A stretch of DNA of 7,195 nucleotides, taken from Acidobacteriaceae bacterium (lineage in GTDB: Bacteria > Acidobacteriota > Terriglobia > Terriglobales > Acidobacteriaceae). This document shows positions 1 to 6,449 of this stretch, piece after piece. The notes under the pieces were generated by a model, which was not told the origin of the DNA, searched no databases, and was given only the letters and a program-made list of their open reading frames with translations. Every line of letters begins with the position of its first letter. Positions within the stretch are counted from its first letter, which is position 1. The stretch lies in contig PMBA01000450.1 in assembly GCA_003152795.1 (NCBI GenBank), positions 1 through 7,195 of the forward strand, read 5' to 3'. Both the position numbers and the translations under genes were made by a program.

Positions 1-59
1 CCGGTGAACCAGCGCCACGCCAGGTGCATGCGCAGTTCCTCCACCAGTTTCCGCCCACG
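1..59 (-). pseudogene. Transposase fragment (IS1182-like), 5'-truncated, runs off left edge
   Basis: The minus strand from about position 59 to the window edge encodes GRKLVEELRMHLAWRWFTG. From memory this resembles the early conserved segment of IS1182/IS5-type DDE transposases, where a (K/R)LVEELR..LAWRWF stretch precedes the catalytic core. The frame has a stop at 78-80 and no start codon between that stop and the similarity, so the transposase N-terminus is missing and this is an internal shard rather than an intact gene start. A perfect 10-bp palindrome, CTGTTAACAG, lies directly at its upstream edge (61-70). Only about 19 codons are visible, so the family call is tentative. What lies left of the window decides whether the rest of an element is present. 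Confidence 0.45.
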
Positions 60-91
60 CCTGTTAACAGCAGTTATTCAGGACTGCAACT

Positions 92-478
92 CTATCTTCG
101 AGAGAATCTGGTACGAAGAGCATCCACGAGTCGGCAAGACCCAAGAAACAAAAGCACAATGAGAATTGCAAAGCACGCGAATGCATCATTCGCAAACTCG
201 TCTGGTTTATGACGATTCGCGACAAATGTCACCACAAGGATGAGCGGGATTGCAGTCGCAATGGCAATGCGCCTTCTAGACTTCGGAAATTGACCCCAAT
301 ATGAAAGCGTTTTGTTTCGCACAAAAATCACCGCTAATCCGCCAACTGAGCCTACGACAAAGCACAGGATGAGGAAGCCCCAACCCGCCATCCGCTCCAT
401 GTGCATGCTGAGAGCGGAAAGAAAAACCAGAAGCAGCACTGCGACCACTAACCACGGATGCTGTCGTAGCTTGTCCAT
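92..478 (-). CDS. Small four-helix membrane protein of unknown function
   Basis: This 128-residue protein is not recognised. It starts MDKLRQHPW and has four hydrophobic segments at about residues 9-25, 32-53, 71-87 and 98-115. Short basic loops separate them (RRR near 68-71) and the C-terminus is basic and ends in RR, so it is a predicted inner-membrane protein with no visible catalytic motif. The same frame stays open back to a GTG at 664. I prefer the ATG at 478 because the hydrophobic protein begins naturally there and the upstream codons look like a piece of an unrelated ATPase gene. No good Shine-Dalgarno precedes either start, so the start is uncertain. It lies downstream of and co-directional with the esterase gene, but the fragment between them argues against an original operon link. 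Existence of the gene is fairly likely; its function is unknown. Confidence 0.6.
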   Translation of the reverse strand: MDKLRQHPWLVVAVLLLVFLSALSMHMERMAGWGFLILCFVVGSVGGLAVIFVRNKTLSYWGQFPKSRRRIAIATAIPLILVVTFVANRHKPDEFANDAFACFAILIVLLFLGSCRLVDALRTRFSRR

Positions 479-520
479 GCCAGCGATTCTATGCTGGTAG
501 TTGACGTAACATCGCCATAT

Positions 521-664
521 CACCCCCGCCTCTTGAAGGAACCCTTCTATCGCGAAGCGCAACGGCGGCGCGTTCTCGAACTCGTCATAGGTGTGGAAGA
601 GACTGCGCCAATTCCCACCCTCACCTTCGCTGCGGCCAGAGGGCCTTGCCCGTCTTGTAGCCAC
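521..664 (-). pseudogene. N-terminal shard of an AAA_25/RepA-like ATPase
   Basis: The open frame upstream of the membrane-protein start reads NWRSLFHTYDEFENAPPLRF, followed by AIEGFLQEAGV, then changes character. This matches my recollection of the segment just before the Walker A motif in RepA/DnaB-like AAA_25 ATPases, where a 'FHTYEEFE.APPL.F.I.GFLQ..G' stretch precedes 'T(L/M)IGG..GHGKT'. Here the sequence breaks after GV and neither Walker A nor anything further of the ATPase follows. The codons in this stretch are G/C-rich at third positions, as expected of once-coding DNA. The only available start is a GTG at 664 with no clear ribosome site, 12 nt after the esterase stop and in the esterase frame. 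It could instead be a genuine N-terminal extension of the membrane protein, making 190 residues. The assignment rests on remembered family resemblance. Confidence 0.4.
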
Positions 665-676
665 ATGTCGAGCCCG

Positions 677-1747
677 TCAACGGCAACCTGCCTGAAAACA
701 GAGATTCTGACTGAAAAACGGGATCACGTGATTCTGAATGCGATCGGCGACCTTGCTCGTGTGAGTGCCCTCGTACACCTCGAAGCTGTTCGCGATTCCG
801 TACTTATCAAGAATGTCATGCAGTTTGGCGGTATCGACGCGTAACCCGTCCTGGTCACCGACATCGATCGAAATACCGTGATACTCGCGCAGATTGTCGA
901 TGTACTGGTCTACAAAGGCAAGCGGTGCATTGGCTGTCCACTTCGCGAGGACATCGGGCTGAGGTTGGCCGTCTTTTGTCGGCAGATCAAGATACAGTGG
1001 CGGATTCTTTGGATCAGGGGACCATGCAGCCGCCGTTGCCAGCGTGGCCCGCGCAAAGAAAGACAGCTTCGCGGAATCTTCCGGCGTCTTCACGGCGTCC
1101 AGAGCTTTATCCACGTCTGGGTTCGGGCCGGGCCGAGGCGCCAAGCAGCAGGGACTCATGATGTACAGACTGCCGAACACATCGGCATGCTTCATGCCGA
1201 TGCGTGTCGCGCCGTAGCCTCCCATGGAGTGGCCAACCAAGCCGCGACTGCGGCGCTCGGGAATGGTACGGTAATGAGCATCGATGTACGCCACAATGTC
1301 ATGCGCAATGAACTGCTCGAAATCTCCGGTAGTGACCGAACTCGAATACATAGAACCGTTATGCAATGTTTTGGAATCTGGAAGCACCACGATCATCTCT
1401 TTCGCACCTTGCGCGAAAGCGCCTTCAATCGTCTGCGGAACATGGATTTCATGAGTCCACTGCTCAGCTCCGATCGAATAGCCGTGCAACGCATATACAA
1501 CCGGGTAATGTCGCGCCTTTTCCTTGGTGTAGCTCGGCGGCAAAAACACGAACACGTCACGGTCAACGGCGTCACCCTCTAAATTCCCTTCAAGAGCTTT
1601 GCCGTGGATCTTGATGCGCTCGACCGATACGGGCTCTGCGCCGGGAACGGCTGCAGGGACGTCGGTCTGTACTTGTGCCGCAACCCAAGGCCCGAGGCCC
1701 ACAGCCACTCCCAGCGTAATCAGATAAAGGAATTTGTTCGCTATCAT
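677..1747 (-). CDS. Secreted esterase, esterase D/feruloyl-esterase-type alpha/beta hydrolase
   Basis: This is a 356-residue exported serine esterase of the putative-esterase family (PF00756: S-formylglutathione hydrolase, feruloyl and acetyl esterases, Ag85-like). An N-terminal hydrophobic segment (about 6-23) ends in VAA|Q, a plausible signal peptidase I site after residue 24. The family order is visible: FVFLPPSY near 67-73, ALHGYSIG (86-93) as the oxyanion region, the nucleophile elbow GHSMGG (172-177, Ser174), a GDQDGL acid motif (Asp300) and His329 in EGTHT. Cysteines at 200-201, 350 and 355 could form disulfides in an exported protein. I choose the ATG at 1747 over the adjacent TTG at 1750 because a strong GGAGG is 7 nt from the ATG. 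It lies 141 bp downstream of the GH31 gene on the same strand. By context it may remove acyl or feruloyl groups from hemicellulose, but the substrate cannot be read from the sequence. Confidence 0.9.
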   Translation of the reverse strand: MIANKFLYLITLGVAVGLGPWVAAQVQTDVPAAVPGAEPVSVERIKIHGKALEGNLEGDAVDRDVFVFLPPSYTKEKARHYPVVYALHGYSIGAEQWTHEIHVPQTIEGAFAQGAKEMIVVLPDSKTLHNGSMYSSSVTTGDFEQFIAHDIVAYIDAHYRTIPERRSRGLVGHSMGGYGATRIGMKHADVFGSLYIMSPCCLAPRPGPNPDVDKALDAVKTPEDSAKLSFFARATLATAAAWSPDPKNPPLYLDLPTKDGQPQPDVLAKWTANAPLAFVDQYIDNLREYHGISIDVGDQDGLRVDTAKLHDILDKYGIANSFEVYEGTHTSKVADRIQNHVIPFFSQNLCFQAGCR

Positions 1748-1752
1748 CAATG

Positions 1753-1759
1753 CCCCTCC
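1753..1759 (-). promoter_or_regulatory. Ribosome binding site of the esterase gene
   Basis: The minus strand reads GGAGGGG here. The GGAGG core is 7 nt from the ATG at 1747 and only 4 nt from the preceding TTG at 1750, which favours the ATG as the start. Confidence 0.75.
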
Positions 1760-1760
1760 A

Positions 1761-1778
1761 TTGAGTATCTTGAGTATC
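1761..1778 (-). repeat. Perfect 9-bp tandem repeat in the esterase leader
   Basis: Two exact, abutting copies of GATACTCAA (plus strand TTGAGTATC at 1761-1769 and 1770-1778) sit immediately upstream of the esterase ribosome binding site. The same 9-mer occurs once more, in the same orientation, upstream of the GH27 gene at 5804-5812. It could be an operator, an mRNA-level element or a slippage duplication; the sequence does not decide. Confidence 0.6.
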
Positions 1779-1794
1779 CCTCACGAAAACGAAA

Positions 1795-1850
1795 GTAGCA
1801 GGCCGGGTACCAGCGATGTAGGCCGGAAACGCCAGACCCGCTACCCGCGG
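1795..1850. other. GC-rich foldable intergenic segment
   Basis: Between the GH31 stop and the esterase start is a GC-rich block. GTAGC (1795-1799) pairs with GCTAC (1840-1844), and GGGT (1805-1808) pairs with ACCC (1836-1839), with a 5-nt bulge between the two helices. The block also holds two copies of AGGCCGG 20 bp apart (1800-1806 and 1820-1826), a GGTACC palindrome and a CCGCGG palindrome. No T-run follows on the minus strand at the expected place for a classic terminator. It may be a dispersed intergenic repeat or a transcript-processing hairpin between the two cistrons. Confidence 0.3.
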
Positions 1851-1888
1851 CTAATCACCATCTAGGGACTGCTCTGCAACAACCTATT

Positions 1889-4291
1889 TCACGGTTCTTT
1901 TACTGAAATTGCCTTCCCGGTGTACTCCACCGTCTTGTCGGGATTGGCCACTGGTGCGCCTGAGGCGCCGTGCCCGGGAGCCACCCAGACGATATTGATT
2001 CGAATACTGGCAGGCATTCCGGGATACTCGCCCTTTCGATCACCGATCGTCAGAGTCCTGGTGGACTCAGACCAGCGCAATGGAATGACCGCATGCGCGC
2101 CCTTTTCGTAGTCGTAGCTGTCTCCAGCATCCTGGTACAGATCGAACGTGCCGTCGGTTCCCTCGTAAATCCGAAGTTCTATCGGTCCAGCGGGCTTCTC
2201 ATCGGCATATTCGATTTCTGGGCCAAGGGGGATGATCGAACCGGCACGTACGTAGAGTGGAATGCGGTCTAGCGGAGCAACCGCGTCAATTTCATCCCCT
2301 CCCTTCTGCGATGCTCCCGTCCAGAAGTCGTACCACGCTGGAGAATCTGGCAAATACAGAGTTCTGCGAGTAGCATCCGGCTGTAGCACCGGGCTGACAA
2401 GGATCGCAGGTCCAAACATAAACTCATCCCCGATGTCGCGCGTGTTTGGATCAGTCCGCCAGTCCATCACCAGTGGCCGCTGGATCGTGTAGTCGTCATT
2501 GGTGACGCGCCAGGCGAGGGAGTAGATATATGGCATCAGACGATAGCGAAGCTTGTCATAGTCGATCAGGATGGGCCGGACTTTGTCGAACGCCCAAATC
2601 TCATTTTGCGGCCGGTGCCCATGAGTGCGGAAAATCGGACAAAAGATTCCATACTCGAACCATCGCGCGTAGAGTTCCTGGAATTTCGGATCTTCCACAG
2701 GATTGTCGTGCGGCGGCCAATAGCCTCCGATGTCCGTTGTCCAATACGGATAGCCAGAGAGCGCAAAGTTCAACCCGGCGGCCACCTGATGGCGCAAACC
2801 CCAATACGAGCCATAGACGTCGCCCGACCACACCGTCGCTCCCACTCGTTGCTGGCCGAAGAAAGCGGATCGCGTCAGGAGAAAGACCCGCTTTCGGTCC
2901 GTCGTCGCTTTCCAGTGCTGCTGGATTCCAAGAGTATGTGTGAACGGGAATATATTCGTGTACTCGGCTCCGTTGCCGATCGCAATCTGCTTGTTCTTGA
3001 GGATGGCGTCGCCCCAATGCGGCCAGTATTCTTCGGGCTCTGCACTGTCGAGCCAGAATGCGTCCCATCCCTGCGAAAACAGTTTGCTCACCAGATTATT
3101 CCAGTAGAAATCGCGCGCCTGCGGATTCGTCGAGTCGTACACGTGCGCATTAGGCACGTCGAAGTGGTTGGCGGCGAGTTGCTGGAAATTCTGCGACTTC
3201 GTATCAAACATCCCCCACACCGACAACATGGTGTGAACATGCTCATCGTGCAACTGCTTCAGTTCACCGGGAACATCTGGGAAATTCGAATTGAAGACGG
3301 GATCGCCTTCTGTTTTCCACCAGAACCAATCCTGTACGATCGCATCCAAGGGAATGTGCTCTTCGCGGTAACGTTTTGCTATGCCTAAGACCTCGTCCTG
3401 GGACACGTAGCGGTCCTTCGACTGAAAAAAGCCGTATGCCCATTGCGGAAGCAGCGGCGTGTGCCCGGTGAGGTTTCGGTATTCATGGATCATCCGATCC
3501 ATTTCTGGACCGTAAATGAAGTAGTAGTCCACGAAATGCGCTGCGAGTGAACGCAGGTCCAGGTCAAGTGGGAAGCGATTGTCGACGTAAGTGAGGGAAG
3601 CGGTATTCCACATCAACGCGTAGCCCTTGGTTGACAACAGCAGCGGGATAGCAACATCAGTATTGTTCTGGCCGAGTTCCACAGTGGCTCCGCGGTAGTT
3701 GAACAGGCCACTCTGATGCTGTCCCAGACCGTAGAGACCCTCCGAGAAGTCCTCCGAAAACCGATCTTCAACGTGGAATGTTTTCTCGCCATTCAACTCG
3801 ACGGGTTCATAAGTGCGCGGGATCGAATTTCGCTCCCGCAAAATAATCTCGCCTGCCAGCGTGCTGTATTGCACGTTTCCCCACTTCAATGAAAACTCGA
3901 TCTTCAGCGTGTCGGTTGTGAGGATCACCTCATCTGCGGTCTGCAATATCTGGAACATTGCTCCTGGACAAGACTCCTTGGAATCTAGCATCCATGGCTG
4001 GTTCTGTCGGATCGCCTTGGACGGCTCAGGATTGCCGACAAAGTGGATAACGGCGGAACGGCAAACGGAAACACGAACCTGCTCGGCTCCCACCGAAAAC
4101 GTCATACCGTCCGGGGCTGGGGCATACTTCACAGCAGGCAGTGGAGGCGTTTCCCATAGCTGGGCCCGGGCAGCGGTTGGATTCCAAAGCAAACAGCACA
4201 TCGCAACAAGTAGCGAACTTGGGACACTGACAAGACCTCGGCCGATAATTCTCACAATGTCTATCCCGCGAAATACCTGCGTAATTGTCAT
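1889..4291 (-). CDS. Secreted GH31 glycosidase, probable alpha-xylosidase
   Basis: This is an 800-residue retaining glycosidase of family GH31. The N-terminal signal (hydrophobic core about 26-36, cleavage likely after ARA43) predicts export. After an N-terminal beta domain come the catalytic-barrel landmarks: PLDAIVQDWFWW (314-325), the nucleophile in WLDSAEPE (Asp415), the acid/base in WSGD (Asp491), YPYWTTDIGGYW (514-525) and FRTHGHRPQNEIW (554-566). The FGPAILVSPV stretch (626-635) leads into C-terminal beta domains (RIPLYVRAGSIIP 676-688; a DUF5110-like segment about 705-755). The nucleophile motif and the TTDIGG and RTHG.RP.NE signatures resemble xyloglucan-active alpha-xylosidases of the Cellvibrio Xyl31A type more than YicI (KTDFGE), but I see no inserted PA14 domain. 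Alpha-glucosidase or transglucosidase activity is possible. The ATG at 4291 has an AAAGG 8 nt upstream. The gene is 80 bp downstream of the GH27 gene and probably in its operon. The family is certain; the specificity is inferred. Confidence 0.93.
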   Translation of the reverse strand: MTITQVFRGIDIVRIIGRGLVSVPSSLLVAMCCLLWNPTAARAQLWETPPLPAVKYAPAPDGMTFSVGAEQVRVSVCRSAVIHFVGNPEPSKAIRQNQPWMLDSKESCPGAMFQILQTADEVILTTDTLKIEFSLKWGNVQYSTLAGEIILRERNSIPRTYEPVELNGEKTFHVEDRFSEDFSEGLYGLGQHQSGLFNYRGATVELGQNNTDVAIPLLLSTKGYALMWNTASLTYVDNRFPLDLDLRSLAAHFVDYYFIYGPEMDRMIHEYRNLTGHTPLLPQWAYGFFQSKDRYVSQDEVLGIAKRYREEHIPLDAIVQDWFWWKTEGDPVFNSNFPDVPGELKQLHDEHVHTMLSVWGMFDTKSQNFQQLAANHFDVPNAHVYDSTNPQARDFYWNNLVSKLFSQGWDAFWLDSAEPEEYWPHWGDAILKNKQIAIGNGAEYTNIFPFTHTLGIQQHWKATTDRKRVFLLTRSAFFGQQRVGATVWSGDVYGSYWGLRHQVAAGLNFALSGYPYWTTDIGGYWPPHDNPVEDPKFQELYARWFEYGIFCPIFRTHGHRPQNEIWAFDKVRPILIDYDKLRYRLMPYIYSLAWRVTNDDYTIQRPLVMDWRTDPNTRDIGDEFMFGPAILVSPVLQPDATRRTLYLPDSPAWYDFWTGASQKGGDEIDAVAPLDRIPLYVRAGSIIPLGPEIEYADEKPAGPIELRIYEGTDGTFDLYQDAGDSYDYEKGAHAVIPLRWSESTRTLTIGDRKGEYPGMPASIRINIVWVAPGHGASGAPVANPDKTVEYTGKAISVKEP

Positions 4292-4371
4292 CGATACGCC
4301 TTTCGAGAAATCGCAAATGCATGTTTCAGGTCAGGGTGCCTAGCTACGCAGAGGAAACTGACCCTTTAAGT

Positions 4372-5772
4372 TCATTTCTTGTCGAGCAGCAGGACGACGC
4401 TGGCATGCGGCTCAATCGTAGTGCTGAGGGAAGTTCCCACAGGCAAACGCGCACCGGTCCAGGCGTTCTTTAAGTCGTACGGCCCTGACGGGAAGAAGTC
4501 CGACAAAGGGCGATGGAGAGTGATGGCATTTTCGCCGAGATTGAATGCGGCGAGAGCATGCTGGTTTGCCGGTAAGTCCGCAGTCCAGATCACGAGATCG
4601 CCCTCGCGCAATACCTGCCGCGACGCAGTAGCGGTCTGGTCGATCTTCAAGATGTCGGTATTGCACAGTAGGCGCAAAGTGTCCGGGTCAAGGAGGGTGA
4701 GATTGGCGCCGATGATCAGAGGACTGCGAGTCATTGCCCAAAGGCTTAGTTGCGTCTGTTGTTCTGCAGTCGTCAGGCGCGTGTGGCGCGGTCCCGGGCC
4801 GACATCGGGGTAGGGGCGCAACTCGCCGACCGGCAGCATGTCCGCGTCCGGCCAGTTTCCGGGCTTTGTATATTCAGCCCAACGTGCAGCATTCTCGAAC
4901 TGGTTCTTTATGCCGATGGGGAAGTCCGAGTTCCCGATCCAAATGTCCCAGATGTCGTTCGATATGCGCCACATCTGGGCAAGGTCGGCGACTTCCGCAT
5001 GACGCTCGATGGCGGTTGGTCCCGGCGAGAGACTGAGCACGATGTCGCGACCGCTGTGCTGAATCGCCAGCTTGATCTGTTGAATTTCGCTGGCTTTGTA
5101 TGGATGGTCGGCGATGCAGTCGACCTTCAGGAAATCCACGCCCCAGGTGGCGTACTGGCGGAGAAGCGAGTCGTACCACGCCTGCCCCGCAGCATTGTCC
5201 TTGATTCCCCAGCTGGTGGGGTCCCAAGGACACGGATCATTCTGGTCGGCGGCATCCTGAGCCTTGAAAGCTGAGCCTTCGATTGGCAGATTGCGCAGAG
5301 CACTCTCACGAGGAATACCGCGGATAATGTGTATCCCGAACTTGAGGCCCTGTGCATGCACTGCGTGCGCGATTTCTTGGAAGCCAGAGTTTCTGCTATT
5401 TTGCAAAGCAGAGGGGAAACGTGCGGTCACCGGAATGAACCGGCCATCCTCGTCAACCGCGTACTTCAACAATTCCGGCTTGGGCCTGTCCTCGGGATTG
5501 ACCATATACCAACCTTCGTCGATGACGGCGTAGGTATAGCCGAAGGGCTTGAGTTTCATCGCCATGGCCTCGACGTTCTCGCGGAACTGCTGTTCGTTGA
5601 TCCGCAAGCCGTAGGAATCCCAGCTGTTCCATCCCATGGGAGGCGTTTGTGCGAGCACCTTACTCCTGGGCTGACTCTCTTGAGCCATTGGCGTGCCTTC
5701 CAGACACAAGAGATTGCCGAGAATCAGCAGCGCAGCAGCCACGTAGGAGAATGAAGATCTACCTGGTCTCAC
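4372..5772 (-). CDS. Secreted GH27 glycosidase (alpha-galactosidase / beta-L-arabinopyranosidase type)
   Basis: This 466-residue retaining glycosidase starts at a GTG. The evidence for that start is AAAGGAGG 4 nt upstream and a signal peptide beginning there (hydrophobic core about 9-24, likely cleavage after MA30). GH27 landmarks follow: PPMGWNSWDSYG (44-55), IDEGWY (84-89), GLKFGIH (142-148), the nucleophile in LKVDC (Asp218), the acid/base region WRISNDIWD (Asp273), NWPDADML (306-313) and a C-terminal beta-sandwich from about 385. A segment near 151-183 (GIPRE to CPWDP) is an insertion relative to plant enzymes. The substrate-binding Asp-Asp pair of classic alpha-galactosidases is Asp85-Glu86 here. 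That Asp-to-Glu change is known in the Streptomyces GH27 beta-L-arabinopyranosidase, so the substrate may be alpha-D-galactosyl or beta-L-arabinopyranosyl groups. The frame stays open upstream to 6021, but those 83 codons belong to a GH29 remnant and should not be added to this protein. Confidence 0.92.
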   Translation of the reverse strand: MRPGRSSFSYVAAALLILGNLLCLEGTPMAQESQPRSKVLAQTPPMGWNSWDSYGLRINEQQFRENVEAMAMKLKPFGYTYAVIDEGWYMVNPEDRPKPELLKYAVDEDGRFIPVTARFPSALQNSRNSGFQEIAHAVHAQGLKFGIHIIRGIPRESALRNLPIEGSAFKAQDAADQNDPCPWDPTSWGIKDNAAGQAWYDSLLRQYATWGVDFLKVDCIADHPYKASEIQQIKLAIQHSGRDIVLSLSPGPTAIERHAEVADLAQMWRISNDIWDIWIGNSDFPIGIKNQFENAARWAEYTKPGNWPDADMLPVGELRPYPDVGPGPRHTRLTTAEQQTQLSLWAMTRSPLIIGANLTLLDPDTLRLLCNTDILKIDQTATASRQVLREGDLVIWTADLPANQHALAAFNLGENAITLHRPLSDFFPSGPYDLKNAWTGARLPVGTSLSTTIEPHASVVLLLDKK

Positions 5773-5776
5773 GGAT

Positions 5777-5784
5777 CCTCCTTT
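5777..5784 (-). promoter_or_regulatory. Ribosome binding site of the GH27 gene
   Basis: The minus strand reads AAAGGAGG, a near-perfect Shine-Dalgarno, 4 nt before the GTG at 5772. It sits in the short gap after the original fucosidase stop (5811-5813). It is the decisive evidence that GH27 translation starts here and not in the upstream open frame. Confidence 0.8.
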
Positions 5785-5803
5785 GATCGATGCCAACAGC
5801 AGG

Positions 5804-5812
5804 TTGAGTATC
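5804..5812 (-). repeat. Third copy of the GATACTCAA 9-mer, in the GH27 leader
   Basis: This is an exact copy of the 9-bp unit that is tandemly duplicated in front of the esterase gene, on the same strand, about 30 nt before the GH27 start. It overlaps the fucosidase stop codon (TGA at 5811-5813). A coincidental 9-mer match is possible but not expected often in 7 kb. Confidence 0.4.
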
Positions 5813-6173
5813 AAAACGATATACGGAGTACGTACGCATACTAGGCCTGGCTGCGCGGGCAGTTCAACGTGCAATCCATCGGGACGCTGCTCGAATTTTG
5901 GCTTTGCATCGCTTCCCAACAGTGACACGCTTCGCACGGATTGACTTCCCGCGGTCGCTGCGAGCGAGCGGATCATCGCTTCTCCGTTCGTCGGCCACGC
6001 GAGTCCAATCGCATAGAGCACGTCGCCTTTTTGGTGGTGAAGCGAAAGTCCTCGGTCGTGTAGTGAGCGGTATCCGTGTCGTGAAACGAACCAGCCGCCA
6101 CCTTCGTCGGTCGCTCGCCATAGGTTCTCCAGGACCGAGTACCATAGATGGCGTCTCCGTTGACGTTCAACCT
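5811..6173 (-). pseudogene. GH29 alpha-L-fucosidase, C-terminal remnant with two frameshifts
   Basis: Reading the minus strand from 6173 gives VNGDAIYGTRSWRTYGE and YTTEDFRFTTKK. After a shift of frame it gives DVLYAIGLAWP, SLLGSDAKPKFEQRPDGLHV and ELPAQPGLV. After a second shift it gives AYVLRISF and a TGA at 5811-5813. In order, these are the hallmarks of the end of GH29 fucosidases ('NGEAIYGTRPW', 'RFTTKGD.LYA', the LLG beta-sandwich, terminal 'AYVLRI'). The first shift is a one-base loss beside an A5GG run at 6026-6032: adding one G gives KKGDVLYA. The second is a one-base gain near 5838-5846. About 120 codons survive out of the usual 440-500. The catalytic domain with its nucleophile Asp is gone, so it cannot be active. 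It lies 38 bp before the GH27 start and was presumably the preceding operon gene. Its 5' end is fused to a TIR gene fragment. Confidence 0.85.
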
Positions 6174-6428
6174 GATCTGGCGCCGCCAGTCGTCTCCGAA
6201 CCGGATCTCACTCTCGTCGAACCAGACGTCGTGCCCACGTTTTTCTAAGTCGGCTTTGATGCGCCGGACCAGTTCCTCGTTGGCGTCGTGACCGTAACTG
6301 AGGAAGATACCCATCGGCCCGGATGGCTTCTGGAGCGAAACTTGGCCATGTTGTCCGCAGATCCGGAAATTGCCGACTTGCGTAAGCGGCGAAGAGCAAG
6401 AGGGGCATCGGTTGAGTTCGTCACTCAT
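6174..6428 (-). pseudogene. Zn-ribbon/TIR-domain protein, N-terminal fragment fused to the GH29 remnant
   Basis: The frame begins MSDELNRCPSCSS at an ATG with GAGGAG 7 nt upstream; the adjacent GTG at 6431 is less well spaced. Residues 8-26 have a CPSC...C..H pattern, a small zinc-ribbon-like motif. A TIR domain follows from about residue 39: IFLSYGHD, ELVRRIKADLEKRGHDVW, FDESEIRFGDDWRR. This covers strand A, helix A, strand B and the BB-loop region. It then breaks at about residue 85, before the helix that carries the NAD-cleaving glutamate. From there the frame runs into fucosidase sequence and ends at an accidental stop at 5973-5975, giving a 151-residue hybrid. Full-length relatives typically continue with the rest of TIR and further domains. 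The hybrid can hardly hydrolyse NAD. Its start signals are intact, so it may still be expressed. Confidence 0.82.
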
Positions 6429-6435
6429 CACAGTT

Positions 6436-6441
6436 CTCCTC
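6436..6441 (-). promoter_or_regulatory. Ribosome binding site of the TIR fragment
   Basis: The minus strand reads GAGGAG, 7 nt before the ATG at 6428 and only 4 nt before the GTG at 6431, so the ATG is preferred. Confidence 0.7.
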
Positions 6442-6449
6442 GATGAATA

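Noticed and set aside
878..1582. Long plus-strand frame opposite the esterase gene
   Set aside because: It is antisense to a clear esterase with all catalytic motifs, and its own translation is low-complexity, Arg/His/Cys-rich and without a recognisable domain.
2606..3388. 260-codon plus-strand frame opposite the GH31 gene
   Set aside because: It lies wholly over the GH31 catalytic domain on the opposite strand and resembles no family.
4329..4363. Possible terminator between GH27 and GH31 (GGTCAG paired with CTGACC)
   Set aside because: The stem is only 6 bp with a loop of more than 20 nt and has no U-run, so it is too weak to call.
4372..6021. A single 549-residue GH27 protein using the longest open frame
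   Set aside because: The first 83 codons are fucosidase C-terminal sequence, while a strong ribosome site and a signal peptide start at 5772.
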